Assembly: GCA_022577435.1 (NCBI GenBank)
Contig: JAKOON010000026.1
Location: forward strand, 5,002,642-5,066,641
Direction: 5' to 3'
DNA: 64,000 nt
Source of the DNA: Embiotoca jacksoni
Lineage: Eukaryota > Chordata > Actinopteri > Embiotocidae
Shown piece by piece: positions 13,087 through 26,800 of this stretch. Each line of letters starts with the position of its first letter. The stretch's first letter is position 1. The notes below the pieces were generated by a model that saw only the letters and a list, made by a program, of their open reading frames with translations, ran no database searches and was not told the DNA's origin. A program made the position numbers and the translations under genes.

Positions 13087-16000
13087 CGTGTGTGTGTGGT
13101 GGCTGCGAAGTTTTGACAAGAGAGCAATCAATACGAGTTCAAACATTTCAAAGAGTTGAGCTTGAAAGCTGAGAAATTTCAATTTTCCCTATCAGGTTTG
13201 ACGTCTCAACAACGCGCTCTATTAAAGCTGCCAACCTCAATTTCTCCTCTTGTCTTCAGCTTTACGCCGTCTCCGACAGTCGGGGGAAGCTCAGGCCAAA
13301 CCGTCCTCTGTGAGATTTGTTTTAAAAGGCGCCTGAAACCGCGTCGTATTTAGCGAGAGCATAATTTACACCTCGTAGCAGGAACGGCTGACAGAAATGT
13401 TAAAACCTGACTTGAATTCGGGGTGACAGTCCTAATTTGGATCCTGATATCGCTGCTGAACCGGTGAAGTGTATCTGCGCTCGTCCTGTTTTCCTAAAAG
13501 TCTGAGGGGAATTTCTGCGCTCGCTGAAGTCAAGGCTTTCTTTCTTTTTTTTTTACTTTCTTAGGAGCATTTGCATGATGTGAGCACAAAGGATAAAGGG
13601 TGAACGTTGGGGCCGAGAATGATGCTTTTATTGGCTCAGGTGTAATCTTGCTATTTCTGCCCTTCAGAAAAGGAGAAGGGCAGCAACTACGGATTATTTG
13701 ATTATCAAATGATCTGCCACATATTTTCTGGATTAGGCGATTAATCATTTCTCTGTCTGACCTGCTTAAGAATTTGTTCACATCTAACTCGTGTATATAA
13801 AAATGGACGTAGCTCCTGGGTCTGAAAATGAGGCCAATACAGAAGTGCCCTAAACTGAGGGCCACTAGGGGTTGACTTTAAAAAGGCTCTGGCTCCATAG
13901 ACTCCCATTGAACTTCTCTCATGAAATACAAAGTCAAAAGAAAATTATTATGGTGTCATTTGCTAAAGTCACTCCTTTTTATTCATATTCTTGAAATAAT
14001 CTAGTTTTTAATGAAATATTAGGCCACTAAAAGCTGTATTTTTGGGCGGCGTGTCTGTCTGATTGACAGGCCTGTGGTGCAGTCCGGTTTTTGCTTTAGG
14101 TGGGCGGAGCGTAATGTCCTCGGGTTCCCTATGGAATCGAGTCATCTCTGCTCGTTCATCCCCAGCTCGTCCAACGATGTCAACTTCTGTCTCTGAACTA
14201 GAAAGACTGGAAACGAACGAGTTTTCGGTGGCAGCGGAGAGATTCTCAGAGTCAATTTGGAAAGTGGAAAATAGTTCAGCGGGGGGAGTACAGAGCAACA
14301 TGGAGGTTCAGACTGCAAGCTGGTGTTAATGACAGGATTACAGACAACTGTCTGCATTACACACTGCTGAGGCGATTCATTAAACCTTAAGGCGACAGAC
14401 CTTCGCACCCACTGTCAGCTAGTCACAGGAGACAAACACTCTCCATTTAGCCTACTGTGTGTGTTGTGTGTGTGTGTGTTGTGTGTGTGGTATCGTGGCT
14501 TTAACTACTACTGATGACACCAACAGCATGCCCTCATCTTGTTTCTGGTCCTGTGTTGTTTTTTTTTAATGACCTCAGCAGGAGCCGATAGTCTGCAAGC
14601 ACACACAAATTACTCGCAGAGGATACTGAAAGACATTTAGGATATTTTTAGACTCGTGGGAACCAGTTACATGAGCACATTTGTTCTAATGTGATTGCTT
14701 CCATGTTGCACCAGATTCAGTTCAGTCATTTATGTTTATTAATTTAATGTAATGGCACAAGGGACTTTGATTTAAGCCGCTAACCAGTTTTTGAGCATCG
14801 AACAGAGGAATCTAAACTCTGATGGCGTTCAGCCCAATGGGAAACACAAAGGGTGCGTTTGGTCCATCTAATTTGGACTATTAAAGAATTTATGCAGAAA
14901 AAAAGAATGAATTGTTTCGGATATTAATTTGAAAATGTCTTCGCATGATATCCAATATCTTGAACAGTTTCAAAGCACACATTTTTTTGTGAAGGTTTGG
15001 AAACCTGAAGACCATCGTATCGGGTAATAACGGTTACAAAAAGCACAATTGATCAGCTGAATGACTCAATTAATAGAAGATTTTAAAAAATCGCGGCCGT
15101 GTATCTGTTTGTTTGTGTATATGTGACTGTGAATATATATTTCCTTTATCTGTTTGGCAGCTACAGGCATGCAGCATGTGTCTGAGAATTAGACTTGTCT
15201 CGTGTATCTTCACACCAGCTGTGTGGCTTGGTTAAATGTCTTTGTTTGTGACGGTGAACCACACTGTTCATTTCTACGAGCCCTGAGTGTTGTTGTGTTG
15301 ACGCTGTTTGCACCAGAACTTAATTTGCCGCGCCATTTGGTGGTTCATGTGCCGTGCCTCTTTGGGTTTCTGCCATGCCTGCGAGCACGTTAAACTTTTT
15401 TGAGCTTGTTTTTCTTTTTTTTTTTGGGGGGGGTGGAGCAAAGTCTTGATTTAAGTGTTTGCTAGAAGGAAGTGGAAAATAAGGTCACATGAAAGAAAGA
15501 AGAAATTCGTCTGTTATGGTTGTTTGAATATTTAATGGTGCGGCTCTCGTATCCCTCAGATAAAAGCATGAACCCGCATCGGCTGAAGACACGTAACACT
15601 AGCTTTTACTGCTGACAATATATATCCTTCCACTACCAGTACGGCTCTGTGGAGTCCATTTGTTGCTCCACCGCTTTCATCCAGACAGAACTGTCCCAAC
15701 AAGTATTGGACAGATTTCCGTCAAGTTTGGTGCAGACATTCCTGGCCAGCTCAAAATTAAACCTTTTGAATAACGTTGATAATCCTCAGGTTTTTTTTTT
15801 TCTTGGGCCACCAGCAGATTGACTCTTGAATCTCACAGTGAAATATCTCGACATGTATTGGATAGATTACCATCAAATGTGGTACAGAAACCCTTCAGGA
15901 TGAGTCAACGTCACTCCAAATCTTTGTAACCAAAAAACATGCAAAAATGCATAAAATGCCCATAATTTAGCCAATATTAACACTAACCTAAGATGGTAAA

Positions 16001-16909
16001 CACAAAAAAAACACCATACCTGCTTAACAGCAGTTTGTTAACATTGTCATTTTGACCATGTAAGCATACCAACGTTAGCATTTAGCTCAAAGTTTTGTAG
16101 TCATTGCGTACCGATGGCTATGCTAAGAAGAAGTCTTGCAGAGCTGCTAGCTGAGTTTTAGACTCTGAGGCTCGTTTTGCTAACCTTCTGTGGTTCTTTA
16201 ATGGATGACTTTGTTTGTTCATTTACAGATGTAATTTAACCTAATTCACTTTTTCTTGCCCCGTGTTAAGTTTGTGGGAGATTTGCATGACAGTCAGTCG
16301 GGAGTTAAAAATAAGAAGGACCGTGAGAGACAAAGCCCTGAAAACATTCATGTGACCCGAGAAAAATGATCATAATAATTGGAAAACACTTTTGCAGCAG
16401 CAGCTGTGGGGGATTTTTGGTGTCTTGTGAACAGGACTGTTGTTCCCTGAGGTGTTGGAGAGAATTTCTAGTCAGTGAACACATCAGGCACCTGAAATTA
16501 ACTCAGCAGGGAAGGAATAATCTTCTCAATCACAGCCTAAATTTTGACCGTTTAAACTGATTGAAAACGAGTGCATTTAAAATTGAATTTACATCCGTTG
16601 TAAATTATTTTATTTTCTCAGGATACAGAGAAGATGTCACAAGGACCGATACAGGAGATCATTCCTGCCCACTGCAATAAAATGGCCAAATCCATCCTAC
16701 ATCAATAATACCATTGCACTGTTGTTTGTTTGTGTAATTCGTTGCACTGTTGTTTAGTTTCATATTATTCTATATTTATTTGTATATATAATGTGCAATT
16801 TTAATTCTTTTTATATTTAATATTTCTTATTCTGTCATTTTTATATTTTTTATTGCTTTAACCTGTACATACTGCTGTAGCGAGAAACCTGCCCCTTGCG
16901 GGATTAATA

Positions 16910-17000
<91 letters not shown>

Positions 17001-18141
17001 CATCTATCTATCTATCTATCTATCTATCTATTTTCAGAGAAAGCAAAAGTGATGCTGCAGACTCAGTTATTTTGCAGATGACACCATCTGAATTAATGAA
17101 GTGAGGAAAACAGAACCAGATGTAGTGAGAATTGGTCTTTTGACATCCTGCTTTCTGTCAGTGACGGCAGGTTGATGGATCCTCGTAGGTGTAGAAGAAG
17201 AAGAAGAAGAGGTGAAAGGATAGCTGAGACTGTGGAACAGTGACGGATGTGTTTTTTTTTCTAGTTTATTAGTTTGGCAGCTGGACAGTTTCATCCCTCT
17301 GTTTTTTTAAATATACTTCAGACCTTGTATGGAATACCTCAGGGCTCGGTCCTCGGTCCTTTTCTATTCTTTATTTATACCCTCAGCTTACATTTTAAAA
17401 GCATCGGATAAGTTTGGATTTCTATGCTGATTTGTCCATTTCATTTGCATCAGTAACAGTAAGCTCGATAAGCGGAAATGCATCTCTGTAAAATGCAGAG
17501 CAGTTTCACTGAACCAAAAACTATCATGTCATACAATTTAACTTATAAATATTCTCCGTCATTGAGTATCAGCGTTTGGTTTATATGTATTTCCCGTTTT
17601 CTCTGAAGTGATCAGGTGGAACAGTCAAATGATCTGCTGAGCAAAACAAACAAATTAAAACAGCATGAGGTTTCGCTGTCAGGTAATGAAATTTAAGAGA
17701 TTGAGAAAGCTCTTTGTCGTTTAACAAAAGCGCGCGAGCCCTGAAGGCAGGAACATAACTGTCTATGTGTCGTGTATTAGTTTGACGACTTGCAAATCTT
17801 TAAATCCTTTGCCGGTGGCGATCCACTTCAACTTATGAAGCTATCATCCGAATGACCAAACTGATAAGTGATTTATCAAAACAAACGTGTTGCCAGAATT
17901 TGAAAACGAAAATTGAACAGATAGCTGCTTTAGTTAATGAACTGATTACGATCCTAATCATTTTTACAGCTTTGTTATGATTTGATGATTTTCTAATGTG
18001 ATGTTGTGTGAAGATCTCTGGCAAATTTGTCAATTAATCACAACAGAATGCAACTTTATATGGTGAGAGACTAGAGAAAAATGCTCACGGTAATCAAGAT
18101 GGTATCAGACGGGGGAGTGTGTTTAATTTCGCTGTGCTGTC

Positions 18142-18213
<72 letters not shown>

Positions 18214-18375
18214 TTGCATGTGTGCACTGTCGTCTCGCAGCAGCCTGGTTATAAGGTACCTGAGGGGAAGATAATCCCTTGCTTACACAGCATGGATTTT
18301 TCTCACTTGCAGGTCAAACACACACACAGATGTAAAGTCGTTCCCAGAGTTTTGCAGAGCGTGATTACATCTCTT

Positions 18376-18419
<44 letters not shown>

Positions 18420-21400
18420 CTGTGTTGAAATCAGAGACACAATACAAGAGGTAGAAACTGAGGTGGGAGGCGGGTTTCATCAGGCTTCGGCAGTATTTCC
18501 TCTGTGATCTTTGTTTGTTTTCACTCTGCAAATAGATTCATTTTCATTACAAGTCTTGCATCACTTTGTTTGGAATATTTTAGTATTCCGTGACCCTGTT
18601 TAGTATTTTTCTTGCAAAACATATATCTTGACAGTTAAATGATCTGGATTGCAAAACAAACTACAAAAACATTTGTCTCTTCCATCATTTAGTTCCCGCC
18701 CCTTTTACGTCCAATGTACCTTGCAACCAAAAAGGCCTGAATCATCAAAAGTGTTTTGAGACACAATAAAGAGGTCCCTCTTTGTCAGCAAAAATGTTCA
18801 AAGTCTGTAACCAAAACCGACAAAACTGATTTTCCTGGCGATCTCGCTCTCACACCTCACCTCCTCCTGTTAAGTTGTACTTATAATAAGTGATGTACTT
18901 GATAAGGAAAGGGAAAGGAAATCAAGATTTTGGAGGACGTGTTGCATCACTCAAACTTCTTATCTGCTTCCTCTGCTTTAAGGTGAAGACTTAACATGCA
19001 GGGTGCACGGCGGGCCTCCTCCTCTGTACACGATTGTGCAAATTTTGTTTTATTTGTCCTTCAGGGCCTTCTGTACAATGATCAGTCATATCGTAGACTT
19101 TTTGCATAGTCATGTCTTAACATTGATGCACGGACGACTTGTTTAATTTTGTCTTGTTTGGGACGAATGGCCGGGAGGAAGGAATGGAACATTTGACCTG
19201 TGGTACATCGGGACAAACACTTTTAACTTTGGAGAACTGTTTCAAAGTAAAACAAACTCAAATAATTAAGGTTTAACATGGCATGAAATGACAGTTTGAA
19301 CCATACTTAAAGATATTTAGATATATATAGAAAAGATGTCTCATTAGCTTGAAGACTGGAAGAGGAGGGGGAGGGGGGCAGCTCTTTCCAAGGGTAACAA
19401 AATCGATGTAAGGTCATTATTTAAAAGTTATGTCTTGTTTAGTTAATTCCTACAAAAGAGCACAAAGTTGTGTGTCAAGTCAGGTTTTTACCAGACCAGA
19501 TTGTTGCCAGTCTTTATGCTAATAATTTTGTGCCGTCTTTATGGCTTTCGTTCATCACACAGACACAAGATTGGTGTTAACTTTACTGAAAACTTGAACA
19601 AAATGTGGAATTATTCTTCTACTGGACCAGATTGTTGCCTGTTCTGACCCTTTGCTCTTATTCTCATGTGTTCTTTGGCTCCCTGACGTGGAGCATCGCG
19701 GACGTTTGGCGACATGACGGAGCACGTCCCGGATCATGTGACCTCGTCTGCTCCATTACTGACCTGACGCCGTCACATTTGTCGTAACATATTGCAGCGT
19801 TTTCCCCGCACACTCCTCGCCGTCAAAAGCGACTCCGCGCGGCCGGGAGGCCTGAAATATTCGTAAAACATCCAGCTGACACGGCAGCTGTCACCTGGAT
19901 TGAGAGGCTGCCATTTTGCGCGGCGCAACACGAAACGGATGATTGAGTTCGCCAAATCATTGTTTAAAGGGTGACAGCTCTGAGATTGACAGATTGCAGA
20001 GAAGCTGGCTGGGTAAACGTTGAGCTGCGCCGCGCTTCGGCGCCTCTCTTCAGCTGTGTTCGGTCTTAAACACTTGTACATTTATGTCCGGTGTTTATGT
20101 CTACTCAAAAAAACAATCATATAAAACTTTAATCAGGGCTTTCTCTGGTTTTCTGGAGAGCTCATAGGTGACTAAAAACTTCGCATTTTCTCATAATTTT
20201 GGGCTATTGACGTAATAACCCATAACACACTTGGATATCGGAGCTTCCACGAGGTTTCTGCTCACAACAACATTAAACAAGAAGTTTTATATATATATAT
20301 ATATATTCTTTACAGCACGTGTAACCATCAGTGTGAACACTCAACGGGCATTTGGTATCTCAAAAGCGACAAGTTTACAAGTTCACCTTTGGTTCGCTGT
20401 AATTTTACATACTACTCTTTGCTTGTAAAATTAGCAGTCATGCATAAGTAAAATTGTACTTGATACTGGTAGCGTGTCGGAGCAGCCAGTCGCTTTATTC
20501 CCTTATGAGACAGTTGGCAGCATTAGCGCTGTTTACATCTCGTCTTAGAACTGTTAAGTCCAAAAAAAAAAAAAATCAACTTGAATAAAACTGCGTCTGC
20601 ACAGCTCGAGTCCTCCTCAATTTTTTTTTACTTTGAAATGATATTGCTTTATTTATGAATATTTAGGCCTTTTTTCTGATTGCAATATTTATGCTGGCAT
20701 GGGAGCGTCTGATTGTGCAACTTTGAAATGTCAGTTCATCCTCTGCAGCTCCCGGCGTTGAAAATCCTCATAGATTCAGTGCAGCTGTTTTCTCCCGGGA
20801 GCTGTGCACAGATTAATTGATCTGTCGTATGTGTCTCCGGCTGTCAGTCAGATGTTCGGTCGTGCTCGAGTTCAATAAACGAGCGCCTACTGAATCTGAC
20901 TGTTTCATAATGCAGGTTTCGGTTAGAGCAGAGAAGGAGCAGCGGGGATTCAAAGCTGGTGGCATGGCTCATGCTCGGAGGCTCCTCTCAGGTGATGGTG
21001 GGGGGGTGGCAAGCGCTTACGTAGCAGGTGTTACTGCTCCGGATAAACTGTAACAACCGGAAAACTGTAACACACGGCTGAACCGAAACAGAAGCCCAAT
21101 TACGTCTTGACACAGCTGCTCGTTTCGGAATTGAGTTACAAGACGGTACGAGTGCGTCCTGTTCCTCAACGTTCCCCACAAAGCTCATGACATCCTTTTT
21201 CCGTTTCGTTGATGGTTTAGAGAACGTAGATTCAGGAACACACGGAGGTCCTCCTGTCTTTGTTTGAGCTTCGCCGCAGATTCTTAGATCAGGTCTAAAA
21301 ACACACAAAAAAGACCAGCGTGAGAAAAATGAGTCGGAGACTTGTGCTGGAAGATAAAAGTACAAGTTTTCCTCCATTTTCCTGACGTATGTACTTCGAT

Positions 21401-24400
21401 TGTCCGACATCGCTAAAAATTGGAGCAGCGGGATTTTTTTTTTTTTTTTTTTTGTGTCTCGCCGTTTTCGATGCTGATTCTCTACACAGGAAGGTCCCTT
21501 TTGGTTGGATCGGGTCATTTTCTGGCCGATTTTGCGTTCGCCTGATTCCCGGCGCAGGTCACCACCAGTGCAAACCCTCCCCTGCACACACTCCCCCATC
21601 ACATACGGGGTGGAAGTCTTCACGGGTCTAGACAAAAATTATACTCTGACTAATCGGATTGGTTATGGTCTTGCTTTTCTGCCTAACTCATTACTGTCCG
21701 GAAAAGGTTTGTTCAGCCACTCTGAAGGGCGGACCAAAGGTCAATGACGCTTTGGTTTTTGGTCTTGATTTTGGTCAAAGGCTGCTCGTTTCAAAGTCAA
21801 CCTGAGGATGCAGCAAAACTTCTGAATGAAGAGAGACCCTAAAACATTTTTGTAGTCGCAGCTTACTGACTTTGAGTTGTGTGTTAATTTTTTTTTAATT
21901 TTTTTTTTATACACTTTATTAATCCCCGAGGGGAAATTTCTTCACTACAGCAGGGGGGCTCTCAGGGGGGAGCTGCTGCAGCAGGCTGCCACTAGCGCGG
22001 CGCCAGGTAACCTGACCTGAGGTGCATGTTTTTGGATGATGGGAGGAAGCCGGAGAACCCGGAGAGAACCCACGCAAGCACAGGGAGAACATGCAAACTC
22101 CGCACAGAAAGGCCCAGGACCGATTCGAACCCGGAACCTTTTTGCTGTGAGGTGACAGTGCTAACCACTGCACCACCATGCTGCCCGAATTTTTAATTTT
22201 TTTTAATTTTGTAATTTGCCTATTACAGACTAATTTTTGAACATTTGCCTAAACTAAAGAGTCGTCTGCTGGTTTTTTTATGTACGTGCGACATGTTCAG
22301 TCGTGGTGCCCAATGGAAAACAAGGCTTCGCCCCAAAAGTCCATTTACAGTCCCGTGGATTCACGTGGACTCGAGTTTCAACTTATTTCAATTATAACAG
22401 CTTTACTTGTTGGAGCAGGAGGTGGAAACATTGAATGAATTATTTTCCTTTCCATGACTACTGTCACTCTGCTGCACTACAATTATTATTATATTGCTGC
22501 TCTTTCCCACCGCGGCTGCAGGTTCTTTGATTAGGGTAATTGAAAGTGCATCATACTGCTGCTGGCGTTTGTTTTTCCTGTCTCAGTCAGGCTCTCTTCA
22601 GGACAACCTTCATTTTTAGATCCGGTCCATTATGTCCTGTGGGCTTATCGGGTCGGGTCTAGCTGTGCTCGAATCCCCCCCGCTGATAGGCTCTCTCTTT
22701 TTTGAAAATGAATGACAGCATGTCGGGTTCGGGGAAGGCTTTCTGTTTGAGGTCACGTCCTATAGGGGCGTCACGGGTGCTGCGGTGGTTTCCCATTAGT
22801 CAGGCTGCCACAGACATTTAGATTAAAACCTCCGTGGGGAAAGACTAAAGTAATGTTTATGATTTCTGGTAAAAACTTCCACAAGCTGCTGAAATGGCAC
22901 GAACATTTCATACCGGACAGTTTTTTTTGTTTTGTTTGTTTGATGCATCCATAAAGTTATATTTTTTTCTCCGTGTCAGGTCCGCAGCGTGAGCTCGGTG
23001 GTGACCCGCCGCAGGGAGCAGCGTGTGCTGGTGATGGTCATCACCATGGTGATGTGCTACCTGGTCTGCTGGCTGCCCTACGGAGTGGTGGCTCTGATCT
23101 CCACTTTTGGACCCAGTGACCTTTTGACCCCGGAGGCGAGCATCATGCCGTCGCTGCTGGCCAAGTTCTCCACCGTCATCAACCCTTTTATCTACATATT
23201 CATGAACAAACAGGTGAGCGTTTCCTCACCGCGTCCGGTCATGTGTGTTAGAGTCCGTCATATAATCGTAAAACATTTTGACCCTCAGAAAAGTAGCCTT
23301 CTGTGGACGTTAATATGAATCCATCGCAGTCTGTTATATGTCGCTTACATAGTGTTGATTAAAATTCATAATTTAGTCAAGTTGGTTGTGCTGAAAAAGA
23401 TTTATAAGATAAGATAAACTTAGACTATTAATCCCGCGGTGGGGAAATTGAGTTGTCACAAGTTTAAGATTACAGGTAGAAAAAAAGATAAGTACACAGA
23501 AAGAAAAAAAATACAAACATGCATGCAATAAAGAAAGAATGTATATTATTATATTATACAATATAGTATAAATGTACAGAAAAATGTAATATGGTATAAA
23601 ATACAAATGTATGAGGTATATATATATATATATATATATACACATTAATAAGTAGGAACAATATTCTATTAAATATGATATAACACATAATATATATACA
23701 AGTATACCCGACATCCAACTCTAATTCTTACAATCTTTGTTTTATACCAAAAACATTCATAAAAACCAGGGGAAGATACTCTCAGGGCTCTAAGGGTTAA
23801 GTAAAAAAAAAAAGCACCGAACAAAACCTTCATATTGCAGCTTCTCACTCAACGTTGCCGACTGTTCAATGCGTCTGCTCGTTAAAACGAACAGTGCCAG
23901 CAGCAGATTATATCAGCTGCAGATAATTACCCATAATGCCATAAACTACTCATCCAAAAGCCAAAACGAAAGATGAATAATTCCTGTTTAATGTGCTCGA
24001 TGTAAGCCAGCGTTTCTACTGGGATGAAAAAAGGATGAGGGAGAGAAAGAAACACGCCTGTACCAACACGAATAACTCTGTTCAAAAACTGGTCTCGTGT
24101 TGAATTTAATTTAGTATTCAATAGATGCAAGGATTTGACAAAGTGCCACTGTATCACAGTTCCCAACAATCTGTTGTCATGTTTTTATTGTATATTTATG
24201 GTAATACGTCACAATAACGGCCCTATTTAGCATTTATGAATATTCCACTAATAGTTTATAGCACACTGATAAACTGTGTGCTAATTGTTAATTCATGTAT
24301 TTGTCAAAAACCGTATCTTCCAAATGAAGGCTGCTGTACTAACAGATGAAACACACAAATATGATCATATAAAATATGTCTTTATAATATAAGAAGATGC

Positions 24401-24742
24401 ATACTGTAGTTTCATTAATTCTTAAATGTCCTTAAATCTGCTATAATAGTTTGCTTAGAAATGCCAAATATGGAGCAGGTAAAGTAAAGTATTATCTTTT
24501 TGGGGAATAAAATCGACTTTGTGTACACTAACTATACACTTTAAACCTTAACAAAGCAGTGAAATAACTTTCTCGTGGAATAAAAGTATAAAGTAGCACA
24601 AAGTGGAAAATACTAAAGTAAAGTATTTGAGTAAATGTAAATAAACACCTCTTATCTCTGCTGTGTGACACGGGCCAGTTATTGAAGATAAAAGAAAGAG
24701 ATGTGACATTATTATAATGGTGTCAAAGCCGTAACAACATCA

Positions 24743-24775
<33 letters not shown>

Positions 24776-26534
24776 CACACCGTCGGTGCAATTACGATAC
24801 ACATCACTGACATTCAAGGACACGGCGCAGGAGAAAAGAAAGAGGGAAATAATCTGGTTTCTGTGTTCGTAATTGACAGCAGAGCAAACTTCAAAATGCT
24901 TCTTGCAAAGTTTTGACGTCAATAAATCACCGAAGCAGTCATTAGTAGATTTGTATAATTACCGTAAACATAAATCCGAGCAGCTCCACGTTGCTTTGGA
25001 CATTTTGACATGCAGGAACTATTAATGGGAAAACATAGCTTATCCAGTTCTACCTTTCTTATTTTTTTTACCTGCACAGATGATGCCAGTTGACTTCTCA
25101 TCGGTCTTTAACATTTACGAAGTGTCCAAAAATCCACTTTTGCTAGTTTAACGGCAGATAATCTGATTATCTGTGTTTGGTTCAAGAGGGGTTGGTTGTA
25201 CTTGGTCTCTTGATTCATCAGAGGCGTGTAACGTGAAACAAACCAATAAGAGTGTCATCATTCCCTTTGATCGCTATTGGAACGACCCGCTCGTGTGCAA
25301 ATTGAGCAAACTGACGGACACGATAATAATCCTTAACATCTCTTTTATGGTTGATCTTTTGCACGTTTGGCTCAGACGATAATGCAGTTTGCCTCCTACT
25401 CATAAGGTTGGCGGTTTGATCCCTCTCGTCCCAAAGTGTTCTTAAGGCAAGACCACTGAACCCTCCCAAGTCGCTGCCGATGGCGGGCGAGCTCCTCGTA
25501 TATCTGCCGTCGCTGCGTGAATGTGTGTGCGAGCAGGTGAACGGGAGGCAAACCGTAAAGCGCCGTGAGACCGCTCAGGTGATGAAGTGCCAGTGAAACG
25601 CTGCACCGCTGACTTAAGACCAGCTATTTTTGTTGGTCAATCGCTCTCAGCTGCCTCAAGACAGCGACGCATCTGACCGCTCCTCATTTTGTAAGGCCGA
25701 CGGGTGCTCAGACGGGTGCCAGTACGTTTAAACACTTGCGTCGCGCTTGCCGCCGCATTGTGCCGGGTGCAAGATAGATTCCAAAGAGTTATAAACTCTT
25801 ATTCTTGCTCCCAAATACGGTCACTGCCCGGCGTCCAAACCGCTCGGGACTAGCAAAGATGGATACCGGCCAAAAGCCGAACTGACGGCTTCATAACGGC
25901 CGTTCACGAAGCAACGGGTGACGTCACTGCCGGTTACCGCTTGGTCCGGTGTATCAGAGTGCTTTGTTTGTGCTACTCTTTCATTATACGGCAGTTTTCC
26001 AAAGGGTTCAGATGTCCTGCATTGAATTGTCTTGAGTCGCGACCCCCTAAACTCAGCAGAGTTATTGCCATTTAACACTTATCCATATCAGGGATAGAAA
26101 CGCGGCAAACGGGGAGCAGAAAAGGAAAGAAAAAGAGGAGAAGCAGTGACGAGCGGGAAAGTATTTGAAGAGTAAATCAATCATGGAGGTATAAAAGAGC
26201 AGAGAGGGAGAGTGAAGAAGTGAGAATCAATGGAAACACGGCAGCAGGAAGGGGACGTAAAGAGGAGGGGGAAGGCAGCAGGTAAAGGCAAACAAAGAAC
26301 AAAAGGCTGACGAAAACTGGGAAAGCCGGTCGGGATCGGCAGCGAAGGGAAAAAAAAAAATGTCGTCAAAGTTGGAAACGAAAGTGAGACACGAAGATGA
26401 AAAGACGGGCGCTGGGAAGAGAAAGGTAAAAGACCAAAAGTTATTTTTAATCTCCAAAAGGTAACATGGCTTTGATTTTGATTAGCATGTGATGTTACTA
26501 TCAGCGAACGACACACTGAGGCAGTGACCTTTCG

Positions 26535-26599
<65 letters not shown>

Positions 26600-26752
26600 A
26601 TCTGCCTTCCGTCTCCTTTTATCTGCTGCCACACTCCTGTCTGTAGCTCCGGTTCTCAGGTTGTCACTTTTTGAGCTCGGGAGACATTTAACTTTCTTTG
26701 ATGGCTGACTTGTTACGACGGCGCTCCGTCTGCTCGCGGCGAAGTAACGTTT

Positions 26753-26800
<48 letters not shown>

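Larger units (their letters stand above)
12691..22979 (+). other. Opsin intron 2 (10.3 kb)
   Basis: It contains poly-T (12790-12826), long GT arrays (13005-13099, 18144-18211, 18378-18418), a dispersed repeat copy (13791-14210), a LINE 3' end with an ATCT tail (16625-17031), a LINE reverse-transcriptase scrap (17310-17500), and a SINE plus miniature LINE derivative (21895-22190). Other parts, such as 14500-16560 and 18500-20900, show no gene or repeat I recognise. A 215-codon minus-strand open frame at 20988-21635 has no family features and crosses a poly-T run. Confidence 0.8.

Noticed and set aside
12962..13172. Cys/Val and His/Thr-rich open frames
   Set aside because: Translations of the GT/CA microsatellite; the same applies to frames at 3466-3782, 18142-18531, 26698-26898 and 63635-63895.
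16909..17031. Possible CRISPR-like array
   Set aside because: It is a four-base microsatellite without spacers, in animal DNA.
20988..21635. 215-codon minus-strand open frame in opsin intron 2
   Set aside because: No domain, signal, repeat or splice context recognised, and it runs through a 20-base poly-T tract. Probably chance.
22120..22190. tRNA gene on the minus strand
   Set aside because: The tRNA-like head belongs to a dispersed SINE-type repeat and does not fold as a full tRNA.
23214..23318. Alternative opsin C-terminus by read-through of exon 3 into intron 3
   Set aside because: The frame stays open for about 35 codons, but the donor is strong and exon 4 supplies the conserved FYRCF helix 8 start.
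25365..25450. tRNA gene
   Set aside because: Only A and B box-like promoter motifs are present; no cloverleaf with paired stems and anticodon loop, and SINE-specific sequence follows directly.
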